Program-made: the position numbers and the translations under genes | Source of the DNA: Streptomyces sp. NBC_00572 | GTDB lineage: Bacteria > Actinomycetota > Actinomycetes > Streptomycetales > Streptomycetaceae | Direction of reading: 5' to 3' | NCBI RefSeq assembly: GCF_026341815.1 | Contig: NZ_JAPENX010000001.1 | Span: 3,348,001 to 3,412,000 of the forward strand | DNA: 64,000 nt | Notes under the pieces: model-generated | Told to the model about the DNA's origin: nothing | Database searches by the model: none | The model's input: only the letters and a program-made list of their open reading frames with translations | Shown: one piece after another, positions 39,958-48,045 of the stretch | Numbering within the stretch: position 1 is the stretch's first letter | Layout: every line of letters begins with the position of its first letter

Positions 39958-41856
39958 GTGATTTCCACCGTCCTTGTGGCGAACCGGGGCGAGATCGCCT
40001 GCCGGGTCTTCCGCACCTGCCGTGAGCTCGGCATCTCCACCGTCGCCGTGTACTCCGACGCGGACGCCGACGCCCTGCACGTACGGGAGGCGGACACGGC
40101 CGTACGGCTGCCGGGGGCCGCACCCTCGGAGACTTATCTGCGCGGCGACCTGGTGGTGAAGGCGGCGCTCGCGGCAGGCGCGGACGCCGTCCACCCGGGC
40201 TACGGCTTCCTGTCCGAGAACGCCGACTTCGCCCGGGCGGTGATCGACGCCGGCCTGGTCTGGATCGGCCCGCCGCCCGAGGCGATCGAGACGATGGGCT
40301 CGAAGACCCGCGCGAAGGAGATCCTCGGCATCGCCCCGCTGAGCGACGTCACCGGGGCCGACCTGCCCGTCCTGGTGAAGGCGGCGGCGGGCGGCGGTGG
40401 CCGCGGCATGCGGATCGTGCGAGAACTCGACGCGCTGGCAGCTGCGTTGGAGTCGGCGTCGGCGGAGGCGGTGAGTGCCTTCGGGGACGGCGAGGTCTTC
40501 GTCGAGCCGTACGTCGAGAACGGCCGGCACGTCGAGGTGCAGCTGCTCTGTGACACCCACGGCACGGTCTGGGCGCTCGGCACCCGGGACTGCTCCCTCC
40601 AGCGCCGACACCAGAAGGTCGTCGAGGAGGCCCCGGCGCCCGGCCTGCCCGCCGCGCTCGAAGCGTCCCTCCTGGACACGGCCGTCCGGGCGGCGAAGGC
40701 CGTCGGCTATGTCGGCGCGGGCACGGTCGAGTTCCTGGTCGCGGACGGCCGGGCGCACTTCCTGGAGATGAACACCCGCCTCCAGGTCGAACACCCCGTG
40801 ACGGAGGAGGTGTTCGGGGTCGACCTCGTCGCCCTCCAGCTCGCCGTCGCCGAGGGCCGCGCACTGCCCCCGGAGCCCCCGGCCCCGCAGGGTCACGCGA
40901 TCGAGGCGCGCCTGTACGCGGAGGACCCGGCGCGGGAGTGGGCGCCGCAGACGGGCGTCCTGCACCGCTTCGAGCCGCCCGAGGGCGCGCGGCTCCGCGT
41001 CGACACGGGGTACGTCTCCGGGGACACGGTCGGCGTCCACTACGACCCGATGCTCGCGAAGGTGATCGTCCACGCCCCGACCCGCGCCGAGGCGGTCCGC
41101 AAGCTCGCCCATGCCCTGGAGCGGGCCCGGATCCACGGCCCGGTCACCAATCGGGAGCTGTTGGTGGCCTCGCTCCGGCACCCCGAGTACGGGTCCGAGG
41201 ACCACCTCGACACCGGGTTCTACGACCGGAACCTGGACGCGCTGACCCGTCCCCGGGAGGGCGAGGAGTACGCGGCGGCAGCCGCCGCCCTCGCCGCGGC
41301 TGCCGCCGACACCGGCCGCTTCGGCGGTGGTTGGCGGAACCTGCGTTCGCAGGACGAGACGCGGACGTACGGGGACCACGAGGTCCGCTATCGGCCGGCC
41401 CGGGGCGGCGGGTACGAGGTCACGGCCCCCGAAGGCGTACGGGTCGTCTCGGCGGCCCCCGATCGGGTACGTCTCGAAGTCGCCGGAGTCGTACGGAACT
41501 TCGACGTCACGGCGTACGAGGACGGCACCGTCCACGCCGGTCCGCACCGGCTCACGGCCCGACCCCGCTTCACCGACCCTCGTGAGCAGACGGCCCCCGG
41601 GTCCCTGCTCGCCCCCATGCCCGGCACCGTCGTACGGGTCGCGGACGGTCTCGCCGTCGGCGACCGGGTCGCCGCCGGGCAGCCGCTCCTCTGGCTGGAG
41701 GCCATGAAGATGGAGCACCGCGTCATCGCCCCCGCCTCCGGCACGCTCACCGCACTCCATGCCGCCCCCGGCCGCCAGGTCGAGGTCGGCGCCCTGCTCG
41801 CCGTCGTCTCGGACGACGCCACGACCGAAGCAGCACAGGAGGACCAGACCGTATGA
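39958..41856 (+). CDS. Biotin carboxylase/BCCP subunit, 632 aa
   Basis: The alpha subunit, which carboxylates biotin with ATP and bicarbonate. Visible parts: VLVANRGEIACRVFRTCRELGI, the ATP-grasp loop AAAGGGGRGMRIV, GTRDCSLQRRHQKVVEEAPAP, EMNTRLQVEHPVTE and, at the C-terminus, the biotin site WLEAMKMEHRVIAP. The start is GTG at 39958, 8 bp after the beta-subunit stop. Between SKTRAKE and LPVLVKAAAGGG the sequence is about 6-9 residues shorter than usual, missing the AGVPV-like stretch. Its stop overlaps the acyl-CoA dehydrogenase start. Confidence 0.9.
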   Translation: MISTVLVANRGEIACRVFRTCRELGISTVAVYSDADADALHVREADTAVRLPGAAPSETYLRGDLVVKAALAAGADAVHPGYGFLSENADFARAVIDAGLVWIGPPPEAIETMGSKTRAKEILGIAPLSDVTGADLPVLVKAAAGGGGRGMRIVRELDALAAALESASAEAVSAFGDGEVFVEPYVENGRHVEVQLLCDTHGTVWALGTRDCSLQRRHQKVVEEAPAPGLPAALEASLLDTAVRAAKAVGYVGAGTVEFLVADGRAHFLEMNTRLQVEHPVTEEVFGVDLVALQLAVAEGRALPPEPPAPQGHAIEARLYAEDPAREWAPQTGVLHRFEPPEGARLRVDTGYVSGDTVGVHYDPMLAKVIVHAPTRAEAVRKLAHALERARIHGPVTNRELLVASLRHPEYGSEDHLDTGFYDRNLDALTRPREGEEYAAAAAALAAAAADTGRFGGGWRNLRSQDETRTYGDHEVRYRPARGGGYEVTAPEGVRVVSAAPDRVRLEVAGVVRNFDVTAYEDGTVHAGPHRLTARPRFTDPREQTAPGSLLAPMPGTVVRVADGLAVGDRVAAGQPLLWLEAMKMEHRVIAPASGTLTALHAAPGRQVEVGALLAVVSDDATTEAAQEDQTV

Positions 41857-42986
41857 GCACCATGATCGAAAGCGAAGAGCTGACCGCGCTCCGCACCGCG
41901 GTCTCCGCGCTCGGCCACCGGCACGGCCCCGGCTTCGACCGGGCCGCGCTGTGGGCGGAGGCGGGCAAGCTCGGCTATCTGGGCGTGAACCTGCCCGAGG
42001 AGTACGGCGGCGGGGGCGGCGGCATGGTCGAGCTGTCGATCGTCCTTGAGGAGGCGGGCGCGGCCGGTGCGCCGCTCCTGATGATGGTCGTCTCGCCCGC
42101 GATCTGTGGCACGGTCATCGCCCGTTTCGGTACGGAGGAGCAGAAGCGGGCCTGGCTGCCGGGTCTGGCGGACGGTTCGCGGACGATGGCGTTCGGCATC
42201 ACGGAGCCGGACGCGGGCTCGAACTCGCACCGGATCACGACCACCGCGACCCGTACGGAGGAGGGCTGGGTCCTCAACGGGCGGAAGGTGTTCGTGTCGG
42301 GTGTCGACATTGCCGACGCGACGCTGATCGTGGGCCGTACGTCGGATGCCAGGACCGGGAATCTCAAGCCCTGTCTCTTCATCGTGCCGCGTGACGCCCC
42401 CGGCTTCCAGCGGCGACACATCGAGATGGAACTCGACGCGAACGAGAAGCAGTTCGAGCTGACGATCGACGACGTCCACCTGCCGGCCGACGCGCTCGTC
42501 GGCGACGAGGACGCGGGTCTGCTCCAGCTGTTCGCGGGGCTCAACCCGGAGCGGATCATGACGGCCGCGTTCGCGATCGGCATGGGGCGGTACGCCCTCG
42601 CGCAGGCGGTGAGGTACGCGAAGGAGCGCCAGGTCTGGAAGGCGCCGATCGGCGCCCACCAGGCGATCGCGCATCCGCTCGCCCAGGCGCACATCGAGCT
42701 GGAACTGGCCCGTCTGATGATGGCGAAGGCGGCGCAGCTCTACGACGCGGGGGACGACATGGGCGCGGGTGAGGCGGCGAACATGGCGAAGTACGCGGCG
42801 GCGGAGGCCTGTGTGAAGGCGGTGGACACGTCGGTGCACACCCTGGGTGGCAACGGCCTGACCAAGGAGTTCGGCCTGGCCCGGCTGGTCACGGCGGCGC
42901 GGGTGGCCCGGATCGCCCCGGTCAGCCGGGAGATGATCCTCAACTACGTGTCGCACCAGACGCTGGGGCTGCCCAAGTCGTACTGA
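41853..42986 (+). CDS. Acyl-CoA dehydrogenase, 377 aa
   Basis: An FAD enzyme that introduces the alpha,beta double bond in acyl-CoA, the step before carboxylation. The family blocks are present: YGGGGGGMVELSIVLEE, MAFGITEPDAGSNSHRITTTA (FAD/substrate region), GRKVFVSGVDIAD, HTLGGNGLTKEFGLARLVTAARVARIAPVS near the C-terminus. It is AtuD-like by position; the chain length preference is unknown. Last gene of unit 1, followed by a strong terminator. Confidence 0.9.
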   Translation: MSTMIESEELTALRTAVSALGHRHGPGFDRAALWAEAGKLGYLGVNLPEEYGGGGGGMVELSIVLEEAGAAGAPLLMMVVSPAICGTVIARFGTEEQKRAWLPGLADGSRTMAFGITEPDAGSNSHRITTTATRTEEGWVLNGRKVFVSGVDIADATLIVGRTSDARTGNLKPCLFIVPRDAPGFQRRHIEMELDANEKQFELTIDDVHLPADALVGDEDAGLLQLFAGLNPERIMTAAFAIGMGRYALAQAVRYAKERQVWKAPIGAHQAIAHPLAQAHIELELARLMMAKAAQLYDAGDDMGAGEAANMAKYAAAEACVKAVDTSVHTLGGNGLTKEFGLARLVTAARVARIAPVSREMILNYVSHQTLGLPKSY

Positions 42987-42994
42987 TCCGCGGT

Positions 42995-43023
42995 GTGGTC
43001 CCACGGCGAGGCCGTGGGACCAC
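42995..43023. terminator. Bidirectional terminator
   Basis: GTGGTCCCACGGC-GAG-GCCGTGGGACCAC, a perfect 13-bp stem with a 3-nt loop, between the convergent acyl-CoA dehydrogenase and FG-GAP genes. Confidence 0.9.
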
Positions 43024-43032
43024 CGGACGGCC

Positions 43033-44691
43033 TCAGCTGATGTGCTCGTACTTCCAGCCCGTCGCGATCCGCACGCGCGGGGTGAACGTGGAGGCGCCGC
43101 GCAGGCCGGTGGCCGTGTAGCGGTAGACGTCGCCGCCCGGGGTGACGGCGACCAGATCGGCCCGCCCGTCGCCGTTCATGTCGCCCGGCGCGACCAGGTG
43201 CTCGTACCCGTCCCAGCCCGCGCCGATGAGGAACCGTGCGGCGAACGGCGCGGTGGGCGAACCGGTGCCCGGGTGGACGTACAGGCGGCCGTCGTACCGG
43301 GAGACCAGGTCGGGTCGGCCGTCACCGGTGACGTCCCCGGCGCCTACCAGCTTGTCCACCTTCCAGCCGGTGCCGATCTTCACGGCCGCGCCGACGCGGG
43401 TCGGCGTCTCGTACTTCACGCCCGGGTGGAGGAACACGGAGCCCCAGGCGTCCAGGCCGATGACGTCGGTCTTGCCGTCGCCCGTGACGTCCCCGATCGA
43501 GATCCGCGCGTAGTAGTCGCGGAAGACCGGGCTGCTGGAGATCATGTTGCCGTCGTCGCCCCACAGGCCGGCGTTGTTGGCGGTCAGCAGGGTGGCCCGG
43601 TCGTTGGTGTTCATCGCGTGGACGCTGGACGTGCCCCAGTGGTAGGCGTACTCCCCGGCCGCGCCGAACTGCTTGGGCGCGGTGAAGGTGCCGTTGGAGA
43701 GCGTTCCGTACGTGGCGGCGGTGCCGGTGGTGCCGACGACGAACAGGCCGTGCTTGCCGTAGGCCGGTACGCCGCCCTGGCCGAGGTAGTACGAGAGGTT
43801 CTGGCCGCCGCCGCCGTAGTACGTCCGCGTCCCGAACTTCCCGCCGCCGACGGAGAGGTACCAGTAGAACGCGCCGCTGGGCGTGCGGGTCAGCAGGTCG
43901 GCCCGGCCGTCGTTGTCGAGGTCGTCGGCACCGATGATCTGGTTGTAGGCGTTCCAGCCGCCGCCGATCCTGACGCGGTTCTTGAACGGGGCGGTGGCGG
44001 AGCCGGTGCCCTTGTAGAAGTAGAGGTCGCCGGCCGTGGTCCGGGCGACGATGTCGGCGATCGTGTCGCCGTCGACGTCGTTGGTGCCGACGAGCTGGTC
44101 GTAGCCCTGCCAGCCCTCGCCGACCTTGACGCGTGACTTGAACGGCCCCCCGTTGTAGACGGTGCCCCGCCCGGAGTACAGGTAGAGCGTGCCGTCCGGG
44201 GTACGGGCCAGCAGGTCCTGGAGTCCGTCCTTGGTCAGGTCGCCGGGGGCGAGGACCTTGTTGTAGATGTGCCAGCCGTTCCCCTGCCAGACGAGCCCCA
44301 GGTCGGTGGCGGTGGGGCTCTTGGTGGAGTGCAGCCGGAGCGTGCCGTCGGAGTGGATCGTCAGCAGGTCCGGGGCGTCGGTGCCCCACAGGTTGTCCGC
44401 GGACAGGATCTCCTGGGCGACGCTGCCGTTGAGGTCGTCGGAGCCGATCGTGAACGGCGCGCTGGTGCCCGTCTTCGACAGGACTATGGACAGCTTGCCG
44501 GTGGTGGCCGACCGGTAGACCCGGTCGCTCCGGCCGTCGCCGTCCCGGTCGAAGCGGGGCTTCGCGCGGGCCGTGGTGGCCGCCTCGGCCGTGGTGGGCG
44601 TGGGAACGACGGACAGCAGACCCACGCCGAGCGCGAGCGCCGTACAGCCCGCGAGGCGGCGCGTGAGGCGCCGGTGGTGCGTGTGGAGCAA
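43033..44691 (-). CDS. Secreted FG-GAP/VCBS-repeat protein, 552 aa
   Basis: A signal peptide (RRLTRRLAGCTALALGVGLLSVVPTPTTAEA) precedes a chain of seven or more FG-GAP-like repeats, each carrying a calcium-binding loop such as DRDGDGRSDR, DLDNDGRADLL, DVTGDGKTDVI and DMNGDGRADLV. This builds a seven-bladed integrin-like propeller on the cell exterior. I chose TTG at 44691 because AGGAGGGG precedes it. There is no enzyme domain or cell-wall anchor, so it is probably released. The function is unknown. It opens the block that separates the two acyl-CoA units. Confidence 0.83.
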   Translation of the reverse strand: MLHTHHRRLTRRLAGCTALALGVGLLSVVPTPTTAEAATTARAKPRFDRDGDGRSDRVYRSATTGKLSIVLSKTGTSAPFTIGSDDLNGSVAQEILSADNLWGTDAPDLLTIHSDGTLRLHSTKSPTATDLGLVWQGNGWHIYNKVLAPGDLTKDGLQDLLARTPDGTLYLYSGRGTVYNGGPFKSRVKVGEGWQGYDQLVGTNDVDGDTIADIVARTTAGDLYFYKGTGSATAPFKNRVRIGGGWNAYNQIIGADDLDNDGRADLLTRTPSGAFYWYLSVGGGKFGTRTYYGGGGQNLSYYLGQGGVPAYGKHGLFVVGTTGTAATYGTLSNGTFTAPKQFGAAGEYAYHWGTSSVHAMNTNDRATLLTANNAGLWGDDGNMISSSPVFRDYYARISIGDVTGDGKTDVIGLDAWGSVFLHPGVKYETPTRVGAAVKIGTGWKVDKLVGAGDVTGDGRPDLVSRYDGRLYVHPGTGSPTAPFAARFLIGAGWDGYEHLVAPGDMNGDGRADLVAVTPGGDVYRYTATGLRGASTFTPRVRIATGWKYEHIS

Positions 44692-44956
44692 AGCCCCTCC
44701 TGGGACGGGTGGTGGAGACGGGGCCCGAAGGCGTCCGGATCCTAAGGTCCGCAGGAAACGGAAAGGAAGATCCTTCGCGTACAACCTTTCACCGGCTCGG
44801 CCGTCAGGCTGTCCGGCCGTCTGACCTGGTACGCGCGGTCGGGGCGACCACGGGTAGTACCGGGGTATGACCTCACGTCTGGCTCCCCGGTGCGACGACA
44901 GCGGCGCCGTCGTGGCGCGACGGTACGGGCGTCAGCCAGTGAGAGCGAGGATCCCG

Positions 44957-45433
44957 ATGACGACCCTGATCCGCCGCACCGTCCGCACCACGGCCCGCGC
45001 CTTCCTGGCCCTCCCGGTGGGCCTGGCAGCGGTCGCGTTGGCCCTGACCGGGCAGCCCGGCCGGGCCGCCCGGGTGCGGGCCCGGCTCACCGACGGCGAC
45101 GGTGAGGGCGACGGCGGAGAGGGGGTGAAGGGCGGCTGGACGGGCGGCCGGGTGCTCGGCCGTGCCGTGCTCGGACTGCCGCTGGATACGGCGGCCTTCG
45201 TACTGGTCGGATACGCGCTGTTCAACTCGGTCCGGAACTTCGGCTACCCGATCTGGTACCTGGACACCGACTACCACCAGGCCTGGGGCGGCCCGACCAT
45301 GGCCGGCGTCTGGGCGGTGCACGCCGGCGGCTGGCTGCTGGTCCTCGCCGTCCTGCTGCACTGGCCGGTGCGCTGGCTGGCCCGGGGCCAGCGGGCGCTG
45401 GACCGACGGATCGGTGCGGGCGCCCGCCCCTGA
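44957..45433 (+). CDS. Membrane protein resembling a lone sensor domain, 158 aa
   Basis: Two or three hydrophobic stretches (residues about 15-32, 68-90 and 117-139) separated by an acidic Gly/Glu-rich loop and an aromatic, periplasm-like segment (GYPIWYLDTDYHQAWGGP). The layout and the phrase VLGRAVLGLPLDTAAFVLVGYALF recall the putative sensor domain found before histidine kinases, but no kinase is attached. I am not sure of the family. ATG at 44957 gives a short basic N-terminus. Its stop is 38 bp from the convergent Spo0M gene end. Confidence 0.65.
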   Translation: MTTLIRRTVRTTARAFLALPVGLAAVALALTGQPGRAARVRARLTDGDGEGDGGEGVKGGWTGGRVLGRAVLGLPLDTAAFVLVGYALFNSVRNFGYPIWYLDTDYHQAWGGPTMAGVWAVHAGGWLLVLAVLLHWPVRWLARGQRALDRRIGAGARP

Positions 45434-45470
45434 GGACCGCGACCCCCGCGGCCCCCGCGGCCCGGTCCGC

Positions 45471-46277
45471 TCAGCTCTCGTCCTCCTCCTCGGCGGCGTG
45501 GCTGCCGCCCAGGAGGACGACCTCGCCGATCCAGCGGCGTACCTCCTCGCCGAAGTCCACCCGGCCGACCTCGTGGTGGGCGGCCACGTAGCGCCGGGCG
45601 GGCGGCTTGCTCTTCCAGTTCCGTTCCTTGAGGGCGGCCTTGCGGAGGAAGATCTCGCAGCCGACCGCGTTGGTGTGGAAGTGCAGTTCCAGTTCCCGCG
45701 GGCGGTCCTGCCCGGCCTGCTCGTCGACCAGCAGGAGGCCCTGCTGCCGGTAGACGTGGTACTCGGTGCGGGGGATGGTCCCGTTGTGGATGCGCGAGGT
45801 CTCCAGGGCGTAGCCCTCGGCGGCGAAGGCGTCGAGGACCGCCTCGTGCAGGGGGAGCGCGGTGATGTGTACGAGGTCGTCGTCCGTCTGGGCCTTGATG
45901 CCCTCGGCGTCGACCTCGGTGTGCAGGCCCAGGTGGACCCCGAGCTTCTGTCCCTTCACCTCGGTCAGCGGGGTCTCCCACTTGAGCCGGTGGCGGAGGG
46001 GAATCCGCCTCTCCTCGCCCTTCTCCAGGGTGAAGTAGCCGCTCACGCTCGGGTAGTCGAAGGTGTCGCCGGTGTAGCCGTCACCGTCGCCCTTGTGGGC
46101 CACCGGCGCGTCGGTGACGAGCTTCAGGTAGATCGACTTCACCTCCACGCGGCGATCGGGCGCGCGCAGCACCACTTCCCCGCGCAGAAGGCCACCCGGC
46201 AGCGCAGGCTCGGACTGCACGAGGGTGTCGATTTCGAGCGGTATACCGCCCATGCCCAGAAGACGCTTGAAGACCAT
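45471..46277 (-). CDS. Spo0M-like arrestin-fold sporulation protein, 268 aa
   Basis: Resembles the SpoOM family: start MVFKRLLGMGGIPLEIDTLVQSEPALPGGLLRG with two arrestin-like beta sandwiches (about 1-130 and 131-240), a His/Leu-rich linker and the C-terminal RNWKSKPPARRYVAAHHEVGRVDFGEEVRRWI. In Bacillus, Spo0M influences sporulation and cytoskeletal organisation; the role in Streptomyces is open. The ATG at 46277 is preceded by TAGCCT 6 nt upstream, a leaderless arrangement. Confidence 0.85.
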   Translation of the reverse strand: MVFKRLLGMGGIPLEIDTLVQSEPALPGGLLRGEVVLRAPDRRVEVKSIYLKLVTDAPVAHKGDGDGYTGDTFDYPSVSGYFTLEKGEERRIPLRHRLKWETPLTEVKGQKLGVHLGLHTEVDAEGIKAQTDDDLVHITALPLHEAVLDAFAAEGYALETSRIHNGTIPRTEYHVYRQQGLLLVDEQAGQDRPRELELHFHTNAVGCEIFLRKAALKERNWKSKPPARRYVAAHHEVGRVDFGEEVRRWIGEVVLLGGSHAAEEEDES

Positions 46278-46380
46278 ACGTGCAGGCTAACCGGCTGATG
46301 ACCTTGCAGGGAGCGGAAGTTCGGGCTCCGGACGGGCCCGGACTCGTGCTCCGGACGGGCCCGGGCCCGGGCGTCGTCGC

Positions 46381-46782
46381 CTACCCGACGGCGGTGCCCT
46401 CCAGCTCGACCAGCTGGCCGGGGATCGCCAGCCGTGTCACCCCGAGCATCGTGGTGGCCGGTGCCACGCGGGCGGCGCCCAACCGCGCCGCGAGCACTCC
46501 GTAATGCGGAAAGAGCAGGTCGACGTCGGTCGTGTAGACGTTGAGGCGGACGAGGTCGGCGAGAGTCATGCCGGCCTCACGGAGCACCGCCTCCAGGTTC
46601 TCGATGCTCAGGGCCAACTGCGCCGCCATGTCGCCCTCGTGCAGGGGCTTGCCGTCGCCGCTCGTCGCGGTCTGTCCGGAGACGTACAGGGTCCTTGTGT
46701 GCCCGGAGACGAGCTCACCCTGGTTGAACCCCAACTCCTGAGACCACGTCACCGGGTTGATCGCCGTTCGCTCCATCGCCAC
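46381..46782 (-). CDS. RidA-family protein, 133 aa
   Basis: A trimeric YjgF/RidA-type fold that usually hydrolyses reactive enamine/imine intermediates. The core is present: LYVSGQTATSGDGKPLHEGDMAAQLALSIENLEAVLREAG, the middle LVRLNVYTTDVDLLF and the end APATTMLGVTRLAIPGQLVELEGTAV. The deaminase Arg (usually in R-x-x-v near the end) is not clear: T-x-x-G-V replaces it, so it may be a RidA relative without the standard activity. GGAG is 5 nt before GTG 46782. It is divergent from the WYL regulator. Confidence 0.86.
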   Translation of the reverse strand: MAMERTAINPVTWSQELGFNQGELVSGHTRTLYVSGQTATSGDGKPLHEGDMAAQLALSIENLEAVLREAGMTLADLVRLNVYTTDVDLLFPHYGVLAARLGAARVAPATTMLGVTRLAIPGQLVELEGTAVG

Positions 46783-46912
46783 ATCAGCTCCATTCGTTTC
46801 ATGGGTACTTCGTACGTCCGTCGGGCGCGGTGGCGCCCCCTCCGACGTCGTGCCGATGAGCCTTCCAACAAATCACGACACCCTTGGTCATGTATTCCGT
46901 TAGCGTTCCCGC

Positions 46913-47884
46913 ATGCGCGCCGACCGGCTGGTCTCCCTGGTGCTCCTGCTGCGCCGGCACGGTCGGCTGACCGCGGACACGCTCGCCCGCGAGCTGGAGG
47001 TGTCCACCCGCACCGTGCTGCGGGACATCGAGGCACTCTCCTCGGCGGGCGTCCCGGTGTACGCCGAGCGCGGCCGGCACGGGGGTTTCTCGTTGTTGCC
47101 CGGTTTCCGGACCGAGCTCACCGGACTGAACCACGACGAGGCCCTTGCCCTGCTGACGGCCGGATCGGGGCGCGGCGAGCAGGTGCTCGGCCTCGGGTCG
47201 GCGCTCGCCTCGGCCGTGCGGAAGGTGGTCGACGCACTGCCCGAGAGTCATCTGGCCACCGCGAGCGACGCGGCCCGGCGCTTTCTCGTCGACCCGGAGA
47301 CCGACCTCCTCTCCCGTCGGGCGGCCGTGGAGGAGGTGCCTGGCGCCACGATGGCCGAGGTTCGGCGCGCGGTGCTCGCCGGACACAAGCTGCGCATCCG
47401 CTACGCGGCCACGGGCCAGACGCCGCAGTGGCGCACGGTGGACCCGATCGGGCTGGTCACCGTTCGGGACCGGGGCTACCTGCTGGCCACGAGAGCCGGT
47501 GAGGACCGCACCTACCGGCTGTCGCGGGTGGAGGCCGCCGAGGAACTCCCCGAAGCGGCGGAGAGGCCGAACGGGGTGGATCTGGACCGGATCTGGCGGG
47601 AGCGCTCCGCGCGGTTCCTCGCCGACGGTCACATCACCGTGCTGGTGCGGGTGGACCCGGCCCGCCGGGAGGACCTGCTGGACAGCGCGGTGGCCGTCCG
47701 CGCGGAGGAGCCCGACGAGGACGGCCGGCTGCGGCTGGAGCTGACCTTCCAGGACGCGTGGCATGCCGAATGGGCGCTGTGGCGGCTCGGTACGGACGTG
47801 GAGGCCCTGGCCCCGCGGTCGTTGCGGATCTCGCTGCGCGACCGGGCCGCCGCGATCGTCGCCCGCTACGGAGACGCGCCCTGA
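46913..47884 (+). CDS. WYL-domain (YafY-type) regulator, 323 aa
   Basis: N-terminal DeoR-type winged helix (MRADRLVSLVLLLRRHGRLTADTLARELEVSTRTVLRDIEALSSAGVPVYAERGRHGGFSLL), then a WYL domain with the conserved IRYAATGQTPQWRTVDPIGLV and GYLLATRAGEDRTYRLSRV, and a C-terminal WCX extension. It probably senses a nucleic acid or small ligand and controls the divergent RidA gene. TAGCGT lies 6 nt before the ATG. Confidence 0.87.
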   Translation: MRADRLVSLVLLLRRHGRLTADTLARELEVSTRTVLRDIEALSSAGVPVYAERGRHGGFSLLPGFRTELTGLNHDEALALLTAGSGRGEQVLGLGSALASAVRKVVDALPESHLATASDAARRFLVDPETDLLSRRAAVEEVPGATMAEVRRAVLAGHKLRIRYAATGQTPQWRTVDPIGLVTVRDRGYLLATRAGEDRTYRLSRVEAAEELPEAAERPNGVDLDRIWRERSARFLADGHITVLVRVDPARREDLLDSAVAVRAEEPDEDGRLRLELTFQDAWHAEWALWRLGTDVEALAPRSLRISLRDRAAAIVARYGDAP

Positions 47885-47926
47885 GGCGGAGGGAGCGTGT
47901 CTGCGACGGCCGCCGCTCCTCCCACG

Positions 47927-47953
47927 AATCATGCATGCGTGCTTGATTGTTTC
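47927..47953. promoter_or_regulatory. Operator of acyl-CoA unit 2
   Basis: AATCATGCAT-GC-GTGCTTGATT (47927-47948) is an imperfect palindrome, and GCTTGATTGTTTC (47941-47953) is identical to the site before unit 1 at 35794-35806. It sits about 95 bp before the CoA-ligase start. Confidence 0.7.
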
Positions 47954-48045
47954 GGTGGAGTGCTGACAAGGTCTCCCCAAGTCGTACCGACACGCGCGAT
48001 CCTGGCGACCACCTTCCACCTCTCCCACCTCCCCAGGGGGCTTGC

